Shown: in pieces, positions 31,016-32,836 of the stretch
How positions within the stretch are numbered: the first letter of the stretch is position 1
How the letters are laid out: every line of letters starts with the position of its first letter
NCBI GenBank assembly: GCA_035534235.1
Contig: DATLSH010000049.1
Coordinates: 1-32,836 of the forward strand
Length of the DNA stretch: 32,836 nucleotides
Direction: 5' to 3'
Source: Bog-473 sp035534235
GTDB lineage: Bacteria; Actinomycetota; Acidimicrobiia; Acidimicrobiales; RAAP-2
Position numbers and translations under genes: made by a program
Notes under the pieces: model-generated
What the model saw: the letters and a program-made list of their open reading frames with translations, nothing else
Databases searched by the model: none
Told to the model about the DNA's origin: nothing

Positions 31016-32311
31016 ATGCGCACCGAAGACCTGATCCTGGTCAGCGTGGACGACCATGTGATTGAGCCGCGCGGCATGTTCGACGGCCTGCTGCCGGCCA
31101 AATACCAGGACAAGGCGCCCCAGTTGATCCGCCGGGAGGACGGTACCGACTTCTGGCATTACGACGGCAACGAGATCCCCAATGTGGGCCTCAACGCCGT
31201 GGTCGGCCGGCCACCCGAGGAGTACGGGATTGAGCCGACCTCGCTCGACGACATGCGGGTAGGTTGCTACGACGTGCACGAGCGGGTCCGTGACATGTCG
31301 GTCAACGGCGTGCTCGGTTCCATGTGCTTCCCCTCCTTCCCCCAGTTCTGCGGGCAGCTCTTCGCCCGCCGCGAGGACAAGGACGAGGCGCTGGCCATGG
31401 TGCGCGCCTACAACGACTGGCACATCGACCACTGGTGCGGCGCCGAGCCCGGGCGCTTCATCCCCCTCTCCATCCCGGCCATATGGGATCCCGCACTGGC
31501 GGCGGCCGAGGTGCGCCGGGTGGCCAAAAAGGGCTGCCACGCCGTCACGTTCTCGGAGAACCCCGAGAAGCTGGGCTGGCCCTCGCTGCACAGCAGCCAT
31601 TGGGACCCCTTCTGGGACGCCTGCTCGGACGAGGGCACCATCATCTGCATGCACCTGGGCTCGTCGTCCCAGCTGGTCGTCACCTCGGTGGAGGCCCCGA
31701 TCGACGTCATGATCAGCCTGCAGCCGATGAACATGGTGCAGGCAGCCGCCGACCTCTTGTGGTCGCCCATCCTGCGCAAGTACAAGGATCTCCACTTCGC
31801 CCTGTCCGAGGGCGGCATAGGGTGGATCCCTTACGCCCTCGAGCGCATCGACTACGTCTACCAGCACCACCACAAGTGGACGGGACAGGACTTCGGCGAC
31901 ATGCTGCCCAGCCAGGTCTTCAAGGAGCGCATCATCACCTGCTTCATTGATGACGCCTTCGGGGTGGACAACCGGCGTTACCTCAACATCGACAACATCA
32001 CGTGGGAGTGTGACTACCCCCACTCGGACTCCACCTGGCCCACGGCGCCCGAGGCGTGCATGAAGTATTTCGCCGAGGTGCCCAACGACGAGATCAACAA
32101 GATGACGCACCTCAACGCCATGCGGCACTTCCAGTTCGACCCCTTCAGCGTCCGACCGCGTGAGAAGTGCACGGTGGGCGCCCTGCGAGCGGAGGCGGCA
32201 GATGTCGACACCTCCCTGGTCTCCCACGCCAAGGGCCACACGTCCACCAACGCCGACGGCATCGTGAGCCTCAGCACGGTGGTCGACAAGCTCGGCCCCT
32301 CCCGGGACTGA
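31016..32311 (+). CDS. Amidohydrolase-2-family metal-dependent hydrolase/decarboxylase
   Basis: This is a 431-residue TIM-barrel protein of the amidohydrolase-2 group. It has VDDHVIEPRGMF at the N-terminus (the DxH-like metal motif as DDH), ICMHLGSS in the middle, SEGGIGWIPYALERIDYVY, and WECDYPHSDSTWP with the late Asp and His. Members include decarboxylases and hydrolases of aromatic and lactone substrates. The ATG at 31016 follows GGGAGG. It has its own operator-like palindrome and is followed after 13 bases by a crotonase gene, so it probably belongs to the island regulon. Its reaction cannot be assigned; ring or lactone opening is a possibility. Confidence 0.85.
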   Translation: MRTEDLILVSVDDHVIEPRGMFDGLLPAKYQDKAPQLIRREDGTDFWHYDGNEIPNVGLNAVVGRPPEEYGIEPTSLDDMRVGCYDVHERVRDMSVNGVLGSMCFPSFPQFCGQLFARREDKDEALAMVRAYNDWHIDHWCGAEPGRFIPLSIPAIWDPALAAAEVRRVAKKGCHAVTFSENPEKLGWPSLHSSHWDPFWDACSDEGTIICMHLGSSSQLVVTSVEAPIDVMISLQPMNMVQAAADLLWSPILRKYKDLHFALSEGGIGWIPYALERIDYVYQHHHKWTGQDFGDMLPSQVFKERIITCFIDDAFGVDNRRYLNIDNITWECDYPHSDSTWPTAPEACMKYFAEVPNDEINKMTHLNAMRHFQFDPFSVRPREKCTVGALRAEAADVDTSLVSHAKGHTSTNADGIVSLSTVVDKLGPSRD

Positions 32312-32324
32312 GCCGAGCGCCCCG

Positions 32325-32836
32325 GTGTCGATCGACTACGCCCTGGGGGACGACCACGTCGTCACCATCACCATCAACCGCCCCGAGGCGCGCAACTCGT
32401 TGGACATGGAGCACTTCTTCGGTTTGCGCTCGGCCTGGGAGCGCTTCGACGGGGAAGATGACGCCTATGTGGCCATCGTCACCGGTGTCGGACAGGACTT
32501 CTGTGTCGGCGCCGACCTCAAGACCTATATCCCCCAGATCACCGAGTTGCAGATGAAGATGAAAGCGGGCGAGGTCACCGAGATCGACGGCTACCGGCTC
32601 GACGACGGAATTAAGGCGGTGCTGCGGGGCACCAAGATCTACAAGCCCATCATCGCCGCCGTGAACGGCAACTGCGTGGCTGGTGGCATGGAGATGCTCG
32701 GCGGCACCGACCTGCGGGTGGCCGCCGACACCGCCACCTTCGGTGTGATGGAGCCCAAGCGCGGCCTGTTCGCCGGCGGCGGGACGACGGTGCGCCTGCC
32801 CCGCCAAATCCCCTACCCGGCCGCCATGGAGCTGCT
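32325..32836 (+). CDS. Enoyl-CoA hydratase/isomerase (crotonase), cut by window edge
   Basis: An open frame starts at GTG 32325 and runs to the right edge (170 codons, no stop). It has INRPEARNSLDMEHF at about residues 17-31, then GQDFCVGADLKTY, the crotonase oxyanion-hole motif, then KPIIAAVNGNCVAGGMEML and DLRVAADTATFGVMEPKRGL. These are the standard crotonase blocks. It would add water to an enoyl-CoA made by the acyl-CoA dehydrogenases. The C-terminal part is outside the window. It lies 13 bases after the amidohydrolase and likely shares its transcript. Confidence 0.9.
   Translation, partial: MSIDYALGDDHVVTITINRPEARNSLDMEHFFGLRSAWERFDGEDDAYVAIVTGVGQDFCVGADLKTYIPQITELQMKMKAGEVTEIDGYRLDDGIKAVLRGTKIYKPIIAAVNGNCVAGGMEMLGGTDLRVAADTATFGVMEPKRGLFAGGGTTVRLPRQIPYPAAMEL

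Noticed and set aside
29287..32239. Two long minus-strand frames (532 and 486 codons) over the phospholipase and amidohydrolase genes
   Set aside because: Both are antisense to genes with clear motifs and have no recognisable domains themselves.
1..32836. CRISPR arrays, insertion sequences, integrases, prophage genes, tRNA or rRNA genes
   Set aside because: I looked for regularly spaced repeats, terminal inverted repeats with transposase motifs and tRNA-like cloverleaf patterns and saw none.

Overview
The window is GC-rich, densely packed bacterial DNA. It has frequent GTG starts, many stop/start overlaps, no introns and no sign of rRNA, tRNA, CRISPR or transposase genes. Multiple fatty acyl-CoA ligases, acyl-CoA dehydrogenases and lipid-transfer thiolases, a P450 with its ferredoxin, a TroA-type metal transporter and a secreted protein with 42-residue GYWLVASDGG-type repeats all point to a high-GC actinobacterium. 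The repeat family makes an Acidimicrobiia-like lineage my best guess; this is inference, not proof.

Region 1 (1-2760, minus strand) is a cell-surface unit. It holds a secreted CAP-domain protein with six C-terminal repeats, a small wall-anchored protein with an LAFTG sorting signal, and the N-terminal part of an exopolysaccharide polyprenyl glycosylphosphotransferase that runs off the left edge. A well-conserved cyclic-di-GMP-I riboswitch aptamer lies in the leader of the first gene, so the unit is probably controlled by c-di-GMP.

Region 2 (2923-6989) is a metal-uptake locus. A Fur/Zur-family regulator is divergent from a substrate-binding protein, an ATPase and two tandem permeases (ZnuA-C-B-B type). 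A Fur-like 7-1-7 palindrome sits between a candidate -10 and its upstream region before the binding-protein gene.

Region 3 (6973-32836) is a large lipid or terpenoid/steroid-like catabolic island. An eight-gene minus-strand run encodes a P450, a lipid-transfer thiolase, a ferredoxin, a fused double acyl-CoA dehydrogenase, an AhpD-like protein, an acyl-CoA dehydrogenase, an aldehyde dehydrogenase and an acyl-CoA ligase. A TetR regulator diverges from it. It is followed by two more AMP-forming ligases, a PaaK-like ligase, a cyclic-nucleotide-binding protein, a divergent pair of acyl-CoA dehydrogenases, a second thiolase, two short/extended-chain dehydrogenases, a second AhpD-like protein, a Tat-exported phospholipase C-like enzyme, an amidohydrolase and an incomplete crotonase at the right edge.

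The most notable finding is a shared palindrome, TGACRC-NN-GYGTCA. It occurs exactly at 11281, 16662, 23709 and 30971, once with one mismatch at 18912, and a spacing variant lies at 26604. All copies sit at gene starts within the island. This looks like the operator set of a local regulon, most simply of the TetR protein encoded beside the 16662 copy. The logic of the enzymes suggests terminal hydroxylation, aldehyde oxidation, CoA activation, dehydrogenation and side-chain cleavage of a bulky hydrophobic substrate. That substrate is not identifiable from sequence alone.
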